Below are positions 1 to 9,318 of a stretch of 64,000 nucleotides of DNA, one piece after another. The position numbers were made by a program, and so were the translations under genes. The DNA is taken from the NCBI RefSeq assembly GCF_949152225.1, contig NZ_CASCJC010000001.1, positions 1,674,001 through 1,738,000 on the forward strand. The letters run 5' to 3'. Position 1 is the stretch's first letter; every line of letters starts with the position of its first letter. Source of the DNA: Ligilactobacillus sp900765635. Its GTDB lineage: Bacteria; Bacillota; Bacilli; Lactobacillales; Lactobacillaceae. The notes under the pieces are model-generated. The model was not told the DNA's origin, searched no databases, and saw only the letters and a program-made list of their open reading frames with translations.

Positions 1-1793
1 CCATGTCCAATTGGACCACTCGTAAATTTATCCATCAAAACTTTTGGTGCAAAGACATCACTTAATTCATCTCGACCATCTAACCAATTATTTAAGCGAA
101 CCTGCGCAGTTTGAATTCGTGCAAGTTGTCCACCCAAGCGAATATCGATGACTTCATAGCCTTGTGGATGACGCTTATCATGCCAAATAGTCCGGAAATT
201 AGCGCTAAAGTCTAATAAACTATTACGGTATGCCACCAAGGCTTCTTGGGCTTGTGCGACTGTTTCTTTAGTTACTTCTTGAATCAACTTGACTGCTTTG
301 GCCTTTTTGCTTAGCGTTTGTGCTAACAAGTAATAATGTCTAAAGAGCAATTCATCTTCAGCACTAACCTTAGCTTTTTTAAGCTTAGCGGCTAATTGTT
401 GATAGTAGCTTTCTAAATCATAGCCTTGATAATTCAAATAATAACGTGGATTTAACAAATCTTCATACAACATAATCTTACTTAAATTATCGCCATCATG
501 GTTTACTTCACCTTCAAGCAAATCAAATCGATCTAACAGCATAAAACTGTCATAGTCTTTCTCTTGCAAGAGTTTAAACATTTTGCGCAAATGCTTTGCA
601 TCAACATTGTCATAGTAATTATATTCGGCAAATGTCTGCCACCCAAGCCACATTGCTTCAAATGGTGTTTCTGCACCATCATCATGCCAAGAAGTAGCTG
701 CAATTTGTTTAATACCGGTTGCTTTGGCTGCTGCCGTTCCAGCTTTTAAGGTTGCAAGCATCTTTCCTTGACTTGGTGCCATTCCAATCCAACTCCAAAT
801 CCCAGCCGCAAAGACTACATCATCAGTCAATTCAAAATGACGTTTCATCAAAGGTTCATAGTGATCTTGGTATTCATTATAGTAATCCCAATAAACTTGG
901 CTGATATTTGGTAATTTATCATAGATGCTAAAATCAGCGTCTAGGTCATACATTTGGTGTTTTGGACTTGCGATTGTAAACCACATATCGCTCCACATCA
1001 TAGGTTTTAAATCTAATTGTTCACACAATTCATTGACCACATCAAGATGTTCTAAAATTAATTTAGATTGATCACGATAACCCATCTCATCCATGTAACG
1101 GCCACGCCCTAATTTATAAGCTTCATCCATCCCTAAATGAATCTTTTTAGTTAAAAATGGTGCACTAGCTGCTTTTAGTTCGGCTAATAAGAAATCTCTT
1201 GTTTCTTTTTTACCGACAAATAAGTTTTCATCAGAATCGCGAATCGTTTCAAAAGCTTGCCATTTCAAAGCATTACGCAAATGTGCTAACGTTTGGATTG
1301 CTGGAACTAAAACCAAGCCTAACCGATCAGCATAAAGAGCTAATTCGTGTAATTGTGCTTGACTATAACGCCCACGTTGTGCTCCAAAATAAGGATATTC
1401 CGGAATTTCAAATTCATCTTCAAGGTATAACCACAATTCTGTGTAGCCTAAACTAGCCAAACGAGCAATCATTTTCTTTAAATAAGCAACGTTTGCTACC
1501 CCATTACGAGCAACATCAAGCATTGCTGCGACTGTTTCAAAGCGTGCATCTTCATCCACTTTAAAGTCTGCTTGTTCTTTGGCTAACGCTAAATACATAT
1601 TGAGTCCACGTAAAAAGTTAGTTACACTGCTAGCTTGAATCTGTCCTTTTGAGCCTTGTTTAATGATGCTTATCCCTGCTTTTGGACGTGGACTAACCGT
1701 GATTTCGTCGTCTAATACATAAGTTTTTGTAGCTAAAAATTCAGTAGCGGCTGTTTGATATTGCTTTGATAAATCAACAAAATTTAACTTCAT
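1..1793 (-). CDS. GH20 beta-N-acetylhexosaminidase (GcnA-like), 3' end outside window
   Basis: About 597 residues are visible; the C-terminus lies beyond base 1. The protein starts MKLNFVDLSK and has no signal peptide, so it should act in the cytosol. The stretch IHLGMDEAYKLGRGRYMD around residues 218-234 fits the GH20 catalytic HxGxDE motif, with the D223-E224 pair. Aromatic-rich barrel segments follow (MMWSDMW, WSWIG, SWHDDGAE). GH20 enzymes of the GcnA type remove terminal beta-linked GlcNAc or GalNAc from glycoproteins and glycolipids. It lies 18 bp downstream of the GH38 gene, so it is probably the last visible gene of a GH125-GH38-GH20 operon for imported N-glycan fragments. The family call is fairly safe; the exact substrate is inferred. 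Confidence 0.85.
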   Translation of the reverse strand, partial: MKLNFVDLSKQYQTAATEFLATKTYVLDDEITVSPRPKAGISIIKQGSKGQIQASSVTNFLRGLNMYLALAKEQADFKVDEDARFETVAAMLDVARNGVANVAYLKKMIARLASLGYTELWLYLEDEFEIPEYPYFGAQRGRYSQAQLHELALYADRLGLVLVPAIQTLAHLRNALKWQAFETIRDSDENLFVGKKETRDFLLAELKAASAPFLTKKIHLGMDEAYKLGRGRYMDEMGYRDQSKLILEHLDVVNELCEQLDLKPMMWSDMWFTIASPKHQMYDLDADFSIYDKLPNISQVYWDYYNEYQDHYEPLMKRHFELTDDVVFAAGIWSWIGMAPSQGKMLATLKAGTAAAKATGIKQIAATSWHDDGAETPFEAMWLGWQTFAEYNYYDNVDAKHLRKMFKLLQEKDYDSFMLLDRFDLLEGEVNHDGDNLSKIMLYEDLLNPRYYLNYQGYDLESYYQQLAAKLKKAKVSAEDELLFRHYYLLAQTLSKKAKAVKLIQEVTKETVAQAQEALVAYRNSLLDFSANFRTIWHDKRHPQGYEVIDIRLGGQLARIQTAQVRLNNWLDGRDELSDVFAPKVLMDKFTSGPIGH

Positions 1794-1811
1794 TTACTCC
1801 ACCTCTAATTT

Positions 1812-4487
1812 TTAAAATTGATAGGTTCTAATTTCTGCTGGACGTAAGGTTGTATTTGGTGCAACCACCATTTTAGCATTGTTCAAATCAACCACACTAT
1901 CAGCCTCTTGTCCTTGATACTTAACAACTACATCTTGTGCTTGCGCAGTCATATTATAACCACGTACCAAAACCTCACCACTTGGCAATTTTTGTGTAGC
2001 TGTAATCGCAAATGCAGGATTATCTACGCTTAAATAAGTTGCACTTGGAGCTAATGTTGCTGCGTGATGTTGGCTTTGAACGCTCAAGAGTTTAACTTGG
2101 GCACTTCTAGCTTGTTTATAAGCCATTAATTCTTCTACTTGCGAGCCATCGGTAAATGCTAATGAAAGTTGCGCATTGAAAGGTCCTTGACATTGCGCTT
2201 GTGGTGTTGGGAAATAACCCCAGTCACCCATTTCACCGACACACCGCAATAATGTCACTGCAATTTCATTACCATTTTGGTCTACTTCATATTCATTCAA
2301 ACCAAAATTGCCCACAACAATGCTTGCATCTGTGCCTTTTAAAGCCACAAAACTTTGTTGATGTTGTGGATTTTCTGGGTTTTCCCAAGTCTTAGCCACT
2401 TTATTTGGCCGTTTAACCACTTCATAAATCGATTCAGCAAAATGCTCTGTTGCACCAAAATCAGTCGTCACCACAGCTCTTAGACGATGATCTAAGATGT
2501 TGTTATCACCTGAAACATTGATTTGCAAGCGATTTTCATCATCCAATAATTTAAGCTCTACATCAAGTTTAAATGGCACTAATTTTTGACTGCGGCCAGC
2601 TGTACGGTTTGTAATATCAATCACCGCTTGTTGTTCATAAACCAAGCGCTCATCAGCACTTTGTGGTAAAAGCTCTTCATGTGAATAACGTAGAACTTGG
2701 CCGTTTAAGAGACTATCTTTAACCATCTTTTTAAGTGGTGCCTTGAAGAATAAGCGTTTATTATCGCTAGAACGCTTGTAAATATACTCATTACCAATAT
2801 CTCCTGTATCTTCAAAGCGCAAGACGTCAGTGTATTGTTTATTGGTCTTTTTATCCAAAACATCGATTTTTCCATTAGGAGTCACGCTTACCTTGAGACG
2901 CGCATTTTCTAAGATTGCTTGCGTATCTTGGCACAAGTTTTCCTTAACAACTTGTGGGCAATCACTTACTAACGCTAATGTCTTCCATGAAAATGCTGCA
3001 AGTTTTGGTGCAACCGCAACATCAACATAAGCCGCCATGTATGGCACACGGAACTTGTCATCTGGCAAATCATAATTAAAGCGAGCATAACGGCGTAAAA
3101 TTTTAGCCGGTTGAATCTGTTTGTCTTCATCGATTATTGCTAGATCTTTTAATTCATTGACATACGCTAGCATTTCATCATAAGCGGCTTGTGGTGCACT
3201 GTCTTTAAAGAGACGTTGGTTTACCTTAACACTGATAACAACTTCTTCTTGTTTAGGACTTTCACTAGTGTTAATCACCACAAATGGATGTGCCTTGGCA
3301 CTAAACTTGCTGGTATCGATTTGAGCGGCAAATTTAGCCAACGCATTTTGGGTTAAATCTTGTCCCACTTGGCTGGCCGTTTCAAATCTATGCATTACAC
3401 CAGGGAAGACTTCATCAACCGAACAACCGCAAATACTATCGTGTGGATGATTTTGCAAAAGCGTCTTCCAAGCAAAATCCAAGCGATCTTGGTTGCTTTC
3501 ATTATTACCATCTGCAATTAATATTGCTGGTTCTGTGATATTTTCTAACAAACGTTGTACTTCGGTATTCTTTTGTTTAATATACACACGTGCAGATGAA
3601 GTGTTAGCCAAAGTATACCAACCACTTGTTGCTTGAGAAGTCAATTCACCAGAGATGGTTGATAAATCCTTTGGCAAATCTTTTTTCAATGCCGTGATAT
3701 ATTCTTCAAAGCTTGAATGGATAAATTCGTAATCTGGGAATAATTCATTGGCAACCTTGATAGCTTGACTGAGGTCTTTTTGGACCGGTTGATGGTCAAC
3801 CCCATTCATCATCAACAAATCATCGGTAGCTGCAAATTTTTCGGCATCCGCTAGCTTTTGTTGCCAATATTTTTGCGCAGCTTGACGTTCAACTGGAATT
3901 TCATTACCGTTTGAATACCAGTTAGCAAATAAAATCCCTAAAACCCTGCTGCCATCGGGACCATCCCACCACATTTCTGAATAAGTCGAGTCATACTCGC
4001 CTTGGCCTGTTTGATTGTTAAATCCAGTTGGTGTAACCCCACGTCCAAAGGCAACCGTATCAAGACCTGAAAGTTGCATCATTTGTGCAGTTTGGCCCAT
4101 ATTTCCAAATGTATCTGGGAAATAGCCTAAAGGAACGGGTTGACCATATTTTTTAGATTCCTTAATCCCGTATTGTGTGTTACGCACATTTGCTTCTGAA
4201 CTGATCAAAAAGTCGTCTTGCAAGATATAAAAAGGTCCAATCTTAAGCTTACCCGCTTTAATCCAATGTTCTAGTTCGGCACGTTTTTCTGGACGTACTG
4301 CCAAATAATCATCCAAAATGACTGTTTGTCCATCTAAATGAAAACTGTGAAAGTCTGGATCGTTTTTAAACAAATCAAACAAATCATCCATCAATTGCAC
4401 TAAGCGCATATGATGATGTTCAAAACCCATGTACCATTCACGATCCCAATGGCTATGAGAAACAATGTATACTTTCTTTTTTGACAT
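1812..4487 (-). CDS. GH38 alpha-mannosidase, cytosolic
   Basis: 891 residues from ATG at 4487. This start is preferred to the longer reading at 4502 because GGAGG lies 8 bases upstream. The N-terminus VYIVSHSHWDREWY carries the GH38 zinc ligands (HxH and Asp), and GYFPDTFGNMGQ holds the expected nucleophile Asp. An Asn/His/Asp-rich catalytic region (GVDHQP, NHPHDSICGCSVDEV) and a long C-terminal beta-sandwich region follow, typical of bacterial class II alpha-mannosidases. No signal peptide. The role is hydrolysis of alpha-1,3 or other alpha-mannosyl linkages in imported manno-oligosaccharides. It sits between GH125 (14 bp away) and GH20, and probably shares their transcript. Confidence 0.92.
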   Translation of the reverse strand: MSKKKVYIVSHSHWDREWYMGFEHHHMRLVQLMDDLFDLFKNDPDFHSFHLDGQTVILDDYLAVRPEKRAELEHWIKAGKLKIGPFYILQDDFLISSEANVRNTQYGIKESKKYGQPVPLGYFPDTFGNMGQTAQMMQLSGLDTVAFGRGVTPTGFNNQTGQGEYDSTYSEMWWDGPDGSRVLGILFANWYSNGNEIPVERQAAQKYWQQKLADAEKFAATDDLLMMNGVDHQPVQKDLSQAIKVANELFPDYEFIHSSFEEYITALKKDLPKDLSTISGELTSQATSGWYTLANTSSARVYIKQKNTEVQRLLENITEPAILIADGNNESNQDRLDFAWKTLLQNHPHDSICGCSVDEVFPGVMHRFETASQVGQDLTQNALAKFAAQIDTSKFSAKAHPFVVINTSESPKQEEVVISVKVNQRLFKDSAPQAAYDEMLAYVNELKDLAIIDEDKQIQPAKILRRYARFNYDLPDDKFRVPYMAAYVDVAVAPKLAAFSWKTLALVSDCPQVVKENLCQDTQAILENARLKVSVTPNGKIDVLDKKTNKQYTDVLRFEDTGDIGNEYIYKRSSDNKRLFFKAPLKKMVKDSLLNGQVLRYSHEELLPQSADERLVYEQQAVIDITNRTAGRSQKLVPFKLDVELKLLDDENRLQINVSGDNNILDHRLRAVVTTDFGATEHFAESIYEVVKRPNKVAKTWENPENPQHQQSFVALKGTDASIVVGNFGLNEYEVDQNGNEIAVTLLRCVGEMGDWGYFPTPQAQCQGPFNAQLSLAFTDGSQVEELMAYKQARSAQVKLLSVQSQHHAATLAPSATYLSVDNPAFAITATQKLPSGEVLVRGYNMTAQAQDVVVKYQGQEADSVVDLNNAKMVVAPNTTLRPAEIRTYQF

Positions 4488-4501
4488 TTTAAATTCCTCC
4501 A

Positions 4502-5785
4502 TTAATCTTTGACACGAATATCAAAATAATCTAACAACAATTCACAAAACATCATATTTGCCCAAGAAAACCACTCACGGGTAAATTGACTTGGATCATT
4601 TACATCAAAGCCTTCATGCATCATATTAGTCCCAGCTGTTGTTTGGGTTAGATTATCTAAAATTTCGGCCTTACGTTTCTTATCAGATTGTGTTAAGCCT
4701 TCGATAGCTAAAGCGATTGGCCAAACATAATTAGCAGGTGTATGTGGCGAACCTAAGCCTTTAGCATATTTACCTTCGTAATAATATGGATTTTCCTTGC
4801 TTAATACCGTTGCACGTGTTGCTTGGTAGATTGGATCGGCAATATCGATGGCATCTAGATAAGGCAGACTCAATAAACTTGGAACATTAGCATCATCCAT
4901 AAACAAGTAATTTCCTAAACCATCAGTTTCATAGGCGTAAATATCTTGATTTGCTTTATTTTTCATCAAACCATATTCTTGAATGCCTTGTCCGATAATT
5001 TGGGCTAATTCAAAGCAACGAGTAGCAAAGGCTTCATCGTTTTTGACTTCGCTATAAATTTCGGCTAATTGCAACAAACTAGCTTTAGCAAAAAGATTGG
5101 CTGGAATTGAATAGCCATACTTTGCTCGATCATCGCTAGGACGAAAAGCGCTCCATGTCATCTTAGTCAAGCCAAAGTCCCCACCTTTACCCGCATTAGG
5201 TAAAGTATCTTCAGGATGATCAACGGTACGAATAAAATAATAGCTCGAATTATTATGGTCTAATTCTGTTTCTAAAACATCTAACATCTTAGCCGTTGCA
5301 CTTTCAAATTCCGCATCAAAATGTTGAGTACTTGCGGTTTTTTTCCAGAATAAATACGCCAAGTTGACTGGATAGCACAATGAGTCGATTTCATATTTAC
5401 GCTCCCAAATCCATGGACTCATCTGCGTACCATCACTTTGATGGCCTGCGCCATTCGCACTTTGATTAAAGGCATTAGCATACGGATCTAGATTCATATT
5501 AAAAAATTGACGTTTAATAACCTTAGAGATAATCGCAAATATCTCTGGATCTTTATTGGCTAACACCAGATAAGGTCTTAATTGAGCCGTGGAATCACGT
5601 TGCCACATGGCTGGGATATCACCGGTCAACACAAAGATGCCATGTTCATCTTCAACAAGTGCATTTTTTAAAGTATCTGCAAAGGTCAATTCAAACGTCT
5701 TGGCCCAAGCAGCATGTTGTGTGCCGCACTTATTTTTGATTTCTGTAATTAATTGGGTAACTCCTGTGGGTAATTGTTTTGTCAT
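4502..5785 (-). CDS. GH125 exo-alpha-1,6-mannosidase
   Basis: 427 residues, the usual size for GH125. Family motifs are TGDIPAMWQRDSTAQLRPYL near residue 53, WERKYEIDSLCYP near 128, WSAFRPSDDRAKYGYSIPAN around 212 (with the acidic residues expected for the acid catalyst), and a C-terminal REWFSWANMMFCELLLDY. GH125 enzymes release non-reducing alpha-1,6-mannose by inversion. There is no signal peptide. It is the first gene of the minus-strand mannosidase operon and diverges from the GntR-type regulator across a 127-bp region holding a cre-like site and a pair of repeated 10-mers. Confidence 0.92.
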   Translation of the reverse strand: MTKQLPTGVTQLITEIKNKCGTQHAAWAKTFELTFADTLKNALVEDEHGIFVLTGDIPAMWQRDSTAQLRPYLVLANKDPEIFAIISKVIKRQFFNMNLDPYANAFNQSANGAGHQSDGTQMSPWIWERKYEIDSLCYPVNLAYLFWKKTASTQHFDAEFESATAKMLDVLETELDHNNSSYYFIRTVDHPEDTLPNAGKGGDFGLTKMTWSAFRPSDDRAKYGYSIPANLFAKASLLQLAEIYSEVKNDEAFATRCFELAQIIGQGIQEYGLMKNKANQDIYAYETDGLGNYLFMDDANVPSLLSLPYLDAIDIADPIYQATRATVLSKENPYYYEGKYAKGLGSPHTPANYVWPIALAIEGLTQSDKKRKAEILDNLTQTTAGTNMMHEGFDVNDPSQFTREWFSWANMMFCELLLDYFDIRVKD

Positions 5786-5799
5786 ATTTTAATTCCCCT

Positions 5800-5809
5800 T
5801 TGGTATATT
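5800..5809. promoter_or_regulatory. Candidate operator half 1 (TTGGTATATT)
   Basis: TTGGTATATT lies just upstream of the GH125 start and forms part of the imperfect palindrome GTATATTTTTATAC (5803-5816). Its exact reverse complement recurs at 5889-5898 beside the divergent regulator. A repeated element next to both starts suggests binding by the adjacent GntR/LacI-type regulator. This is inferred from position and symmetry only. Confidence 0.45.
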
Positions 5810-5851
5810 TTTATACTTGAAATATATCATGTTATCTGTTTAAATTGTTAA

Positions 5852-5865
5852 TGAAAACGCTAAAT
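5852..5865 (+). promoter_or_regulatory. cre-like CcpA site
   Basis: TGAAAACGCTAAAT matches the cre consensus TGWAANCGNTNWCA at all but the last two positions. It lies in the middle of the divergent mannosidase promoter region, where catabolite repression by CcpA would be expected. Confidence 0.5.
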
Positions 5866-5888
5866 CCTTTAAAAAGTGGGATGTTAGT

Positions 5889-5898
5889 AATATACCAA
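5889..5898. promoter_or_regulatory. Candidate operator half 2 (AATATACCAA)
   Basis: This is the exact reverse complement of the element at 5800-5809, placed a few bases before the Shine-Dalgarno of the regulator gene. With the first copy it brackets the divergent promoters about 80 bp apart, a layout compatible with autoregulation or looping. Confidence 0.45.
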
Positions 5899-5912
5899 CC
5901 AGGAGGATGAAG

Positions 5913-6959
5913 ATGGCAAAGTATCAAGAAATCTATGAAAAACTGCGCTTAGCTGTCTTGCGGGGCGAATATGCTCCCGATCAACAGCTACCCAGTGAAA
6001 ATGCTCTTTCGCTCAAATACGGTGTCAGTCGTATCACCTCAAAGCATGCCTTAAACAAACTTGAAGAAAATGGCTTGATCTATCGCATTCAAGGTAAAGG
6101 CAGTTTTGTTAAACCACATGTCGGCACTAATTCACGCAAACTATTGCTTGTATTACCTTTTGCCGGCGATTTAGATCTTGGTAATTATCTTAGTGGGATT
6201 CAACAAACTTTAACTGGGACGACTTGGCAGTTGTTGTCGATTCAAAACTCAGCATTTTTAAATATGGATATCGACAAATTATTGACCGAATATGCCGGGA
6301 TCATCTACTATCCACAAAATCTCACCTTGGAATTACCTTATCTTTTACAACTTTACTTAGCCAAAAAACCATTAGTTTTGTTGGATAAAGAAATCGCTCA
6401 TCTTGGCATCCCAAGCGTTACCAGTGATAACAACTACGGCGGCCAAATTGCCGTTGAACACCTAGCTATCCACGGTTACCAACGGATTGCTTTTTTTGCT
6501 AAGACACCATTTTGGGAAGATTTCAGTGGCACAGTGGCTGCGCGCTTTTTTGGTTACCTCAACGCTTATCGGACATTTTGTGACCGCCAAAGCACACCAC
6601 TTTCTTGGACCCAACAGATGGCGCAGCTTGAAGAAAACGAGTTAATTAGTTATTTAAAAGAACAAAATATTCAAGCTTTGATTGCCGAAAACGACATCGT
6701 GGCTTTACGTTTAGGACTTGAATTAAAGAAAAATGGCCTAAAAATTCCTGAAGATATTGCCTTGATTGGCTTTGATGACTTGCCAATGGCACAGTTATTC
6801 GATCCGCCTTTAACCAGTATCGGACAAGATTTCTATGAATTAGGTCAAAACGCCGTTGATTTGTTATTAACTCAAATCAACGATCCGGCACGTTTGTTAA
6901 ATCAACATCAAACAGTGCCCGTCAAGCTAGTCGCGCGTCAATCAACATTAAAGGAGTAA
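5913..6959 (+). CDS. GntR-type HTH / LacI-type sensor transcriptional regulator (AraR-like architecture)
   Basis: 348 residues from ATG at 5913, six bases after AGGAGG; the ATG at 5907 abuts that site and is unlikely to be used. Residues 1-70 are a GntR winged helix (QEIYEKLRLAVLRGEY, QLPSENALSLKYGVSRIT, GLIYRIQGKGSFV). Residues from about 80 form a LacI-like periplasmic-binding fold (SVTSDNNYGGQIAVEHL, ALIGFDDLPMAQLFDPPLTSI). This is the AraR arrangement, in which a sugar bound to the C-domain releases the repressor from DNA. It is divergent from GH125 and 6 bp upstream of GH92, so it most likely controls the mannosidase genes; the inducer is unknown, perhaps mannose or a mannobiose. Confidence 0.88.
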   Translation: MAKYQEIYEKLRLAVLRGEYAPDQQLPSENALSLKYGVSRITSKHALNKLEENGLIYRIQGKGSFVKPHVGTNSRKLLLVLPFAGDLDLGNYLSGIQQTLTGTTWQLLSIQNSAFLNMDIDKLLTEYAGIIYYPQNLTLELPYLLQLYLAKKPLVLLDKEIAHLGIPSVTSDNNYGGQIAVEHLAIHGYQRIAFFAKTPFWEDFSGTVAARFFGYLNAYRTFCDRQSTPLSWTQQMAQLEENELISYLKEQNIQALIAENDIVALRLGLELKKNGLKIPEDIALIGFDDLPMAQLFDPPLTSIGQDFYELGQNAVDLLLTQINDPARLLNQHQTVPVKLVARQSTLKE

Positions 6960-6965
6960 ATATCA

Positions 6966-9035
6966 ATGAACATCACACAAATCGATACCCGTCTAGGAAC
7001 GGACAGTACTTTTGCTTTTTCAAACGGTAACACCTTACCTCTAACTGGGGTGCCGTTTGCGATGAATTATTTAAGCGTTCAAACGACCCCAGAAGAAACT
7101 AGTTGGTGGTTTAATCCTAATGCCCACACTTATTGTGGCATTCGTCTAACTCATCAACCAAGTCCTTGGATTGGTGATTTCCAACATTTTACAATGCAAG
7201 CTCAAACAAAGCTTTCCGCCGAACCAAGCGATTATGATGCAACTAAGGCACACTTTGCACCTCATTTCCTACGCATTCAAGACATCACTCAAAATGTCTT
7301 AACGCAAGCTTGTGCAACAACTTATGGTGGTTGTTTACAGTTTAGTGCTTTGAACCAAGAAAAACTTTGGTTTAAGTTAAGCGCACCTAAGATGCAAGTC
7401 ATAGGAACCGATGCTTCAACTTTACTTGTTAGCTTCAAGAACTTTGCAGACTGTGAAGATCCTGATTTCACAATGTTTACAGCCTTCAAATTACCAACAA
7501 GCGCTACTTTAGATACTTTAGAAATCAAAGATAACACGCTTTATGTAGCATTAAATTGTGTCGCCTGTGAAATTCATTTCGCTACTAGCTTTATCTCAAC
7601 TACCCAAGCTAGCCTTAACTTGAAACGCATTGCTGCTGATGATTTTGAAACACTTTGCAACCAAAGCCTCCAAGCTTGGAATGAAAAGTTTAGCATAGTT
7701 GAAATCAGCGATAATAATCACAAAAATGTCAGCACGTTTTATCATAACCTTTACCGTGCATTGCTTTATCCAACACGTTTTTATGAATTAGATGAACAAC
7801 AACAACCAATTCATTACAACACTAAAGATAAAAAAGTCGCTAGTGGTAAATTATTCACCAACAACGGTTTTTGGGACACATATAAGACAAGCTTCCCACT
7901 TTATTCGTTGTTATGGCCAAATCAATATGCTGAATTTTTAGAAGGCTTCTTGAATAGCTATCGTGAAACCGGCTTTTTACCTCGCTGGTTATCTCCTGAC
8001 GAACGTGGCATGATGCCAGGAACAATGATTGATGCATTGATTGCCGATGCTTGTGTTAAAGGCATTGCAACTGATTTGATGCCGGAATTTTTAGAAGCAA
8101 TGATTCATGGCGCTGAAACGATTAGCGATGATCCTAAATACGGGCGTGAAGGTCTAGCAGAATACCTCAAATTAGGTTATGTCCCTTGTGACATCCACGA
8201 AAGTGTCAACAAAACACTAGACTATGCTTATTCAGACTGGTTGATCAGCGTTGTTGCTAATAAATTAGGCAAACAAGACATCGCTCAAAAATATCAAAAA
8301 CGTAGCCAAAACTACCGTAACTTATTTGATAAAGAGCACAACTTGATGCACCCTAAAGATCGTAACGGCAACTTTACATCCGATTACGAAAGCATCACTT
8401 GGGGATGCGGCTTTACGGAAGGTAGCGCATGGCAAAATAGTTTTGCCGTTTACCAAGATTTCCCTGGCTTAATCGAACTTAGTGGCGGCAATCAAAAATT
8501 TGCCCAAACGCTACATCAATTAGTCAATCAAGATGCTCGCTATAATGTAGGAAGCTACAACATGACAATCCATGAAATGCGTGAAATGGCAGCCCAACCA
8601 TTTGGCCAGCTTGCTATTTCTAATCAACCAAGTTTCCATTTACCATACTTGTTTGCCCTTTGCCAAGAACCAGCTAGCACGCAACTTTTAGTCAAGCAGT
8701 TATTGACGACTTGCTTTGATGATGGTTTTACCGGTTATCCAGGCGATGAAGATAACGGTTCGATGAGTAGTTGGTATCTCTTCTCTAGCTTAGGCTTTTA
8801 TCCAGTAACACCAGGTTTAGGGCAATATGTCTTAGGCATTCCGTTGTTTGATAAGGTAGTCTTGCATCTAGCAAACGAACAAACTTTATGCTTGCAAACT
8901 TATAACAACTATCCAAGCAACAACTTCGTAGATTACTACCGTTTAGATGGACAAGAAATCACGACTACGATTAAGCATGAAGACTTGATCAAAGCTAAAA
9001 AACTTGAAGTCCGCTTGCAAGTCCTTCCTAAATAA
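6966..9035 (+). CDS. GH92 alpha-1,2-mannosidase
   Basis: 689 residues, slightly short for GH92 (usually above 700), with SD AAAGGAG and no signal peptide. Conserved GH92 stretches include GFWDTYKTSFPLYSLLWP, LPRWLSPDERGMMPGTMIDA, SYNMTIHEMREMAAQPFGQL and YPGDEDNGSMSSWYLFSSLG followed by GFYPVTPG. GH92 enzymes are calcium-dependent exo-alpha-mannosidases acting mainly on alpha-1,2 links of high-mannose N-glycans. With GH38, GH125 and GH20 it supplies the activities needed to strip mannose and GlcNAc from imported N-glycan fragments. It probably shares a transcript with the regulator and is closed by a strong terminator. Confidence 0.93.
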   Translation: MNITQIDTRLGTDSTFAFSNGNTLPLTGVPFAMNYLSVQTTPEETSWWFNPNAHTYCGIRLTHQPSPWIGDFQHFTMQAQTKLSAEPSDYDATKAHFAPHFLRIQDITQNVLTQACATTYGGCLQFSALNQEKLWFKLSAPKMQVIGTDASTLLVSFKNFADCEDPDFTMFTAFKLPTSATLDTLEIKDNTLYVALNCVACEIHFATSFISTTQASLNLKRIAADDFETLCNQSLQAWNEKFSIVEISDNNHKNVSTFYHNLYRALLYPTRFYELDEQQQPIHYNTKDKKVASGKLFTNNGFWDTYKTSFPLYSLLWPNQYAEFLEGFLNSYRETGFLPRWLSPDERGMMPGTMIDALIADACVKGIATDLMPEFLEAMIHGAETISDDPKYGREGLAEYLKLGYVPCDIHESVNKTLDYAYSDWLISVVANKLGKQDIAQKYQKRSQNYRNLFDKEHNLMHPKDRNGNFTSDYESITWGCGFTEGSAWQNSFAVYQDFPGLIELSGGNQKFAQTLHQLVNQDARYNVGSYNMTIHEMREMAAQPFGQLAISNQPSFHLPYLFALCQEPASTQLLVKQLLTTCFDDGFTGYPGDEDNGSMSSWYLFSSLGFYPVTPGLGQYVLGIPLFDKVVLHLANEQTLCLQTYNNYPSNNFVDYYRLDGQEITTTIKHEDLIKAKKLEVRLQVLPK

Positions 9036-9070
9036 CAAAAAACCCGTTCGTTTTTTGAACGGGTTTTTGT
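9035..9070 (+). terminator. Rho-independent terminator after GH92
   Basis: Long hairpin with arms ACAAAAAACCCGTTC and GAACGGGTTTTTGT immediately after the GH92 stop codon. Confidence 0.85.
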
Positions 9071-9240
9071 TATAAAAAAGCTTCGTTTAAGCCATAAACT
9101 TGCATTTCGTAGATACGAACCGCAGTGTCTGAGCCTTGGGTTGGCTTATCTACTACTAACTTGACATAGCGTCCTTGCGTTGGTGCAAAGGTATTATTGC
9201 TTGTTCGTGCGACTTTGGTGAAATCTCCTTTAATTTTATC
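9070..9240 (-). pseudogene. Remnant: C-terminal end of a CBM32 / F5/8-type C (discoidin) domain protein
   Basis: No complete gene lies here, but the minus strand reads for 56 codons before a stop (TAA at 9070-9072). The peptide contains NNTFAPTQGRYVKLVVDKPT and ends TAVRIYEMQVYGLNEAFL. The pattern 'A.GRYVKL...I.E..VYG' is the hallmark end of a CBM32/discoidin jelly-roll, common at the C-terminus of secreted or wall-bound glycosidases. An in-frame stop lies directly upstream (9241-9243) and no start is seen, so this is the decayed tail of a larger deleted gene. Its place beside the mannosidase operon suggests the lost protein was a secreted glycan-releasing enzyme. Confidence 0.6.
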
Positions 9241-9263
9241 TTAAGCCCAAATCTCTTAAAGAA

Positions 9264-9296
9264 ACCCACGACTGATTAGTACTAAAAATCGTGGGT
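9264..9296 (-). terminator. Terminator of msmK
   Basis: Arms ACCCACGA and TCGTGGGT, 22 bp beyond the msmK stop; on the minus strand the hairpin is followed by a short T-rich run (TTCTTT). Confidence 0.6.
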
Positions 9297-9318
9297 AAAA
9301 TTAAGCTATTTAACAATT

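Noticed and set aside
9264..9296. Hairpin as an IS605 end
   Set aside because: It is just beyond the msmK stop with a T-rich tail on the minus strand and lacks the flanking sequence seen at 32718; a terminator is the simpler reading.
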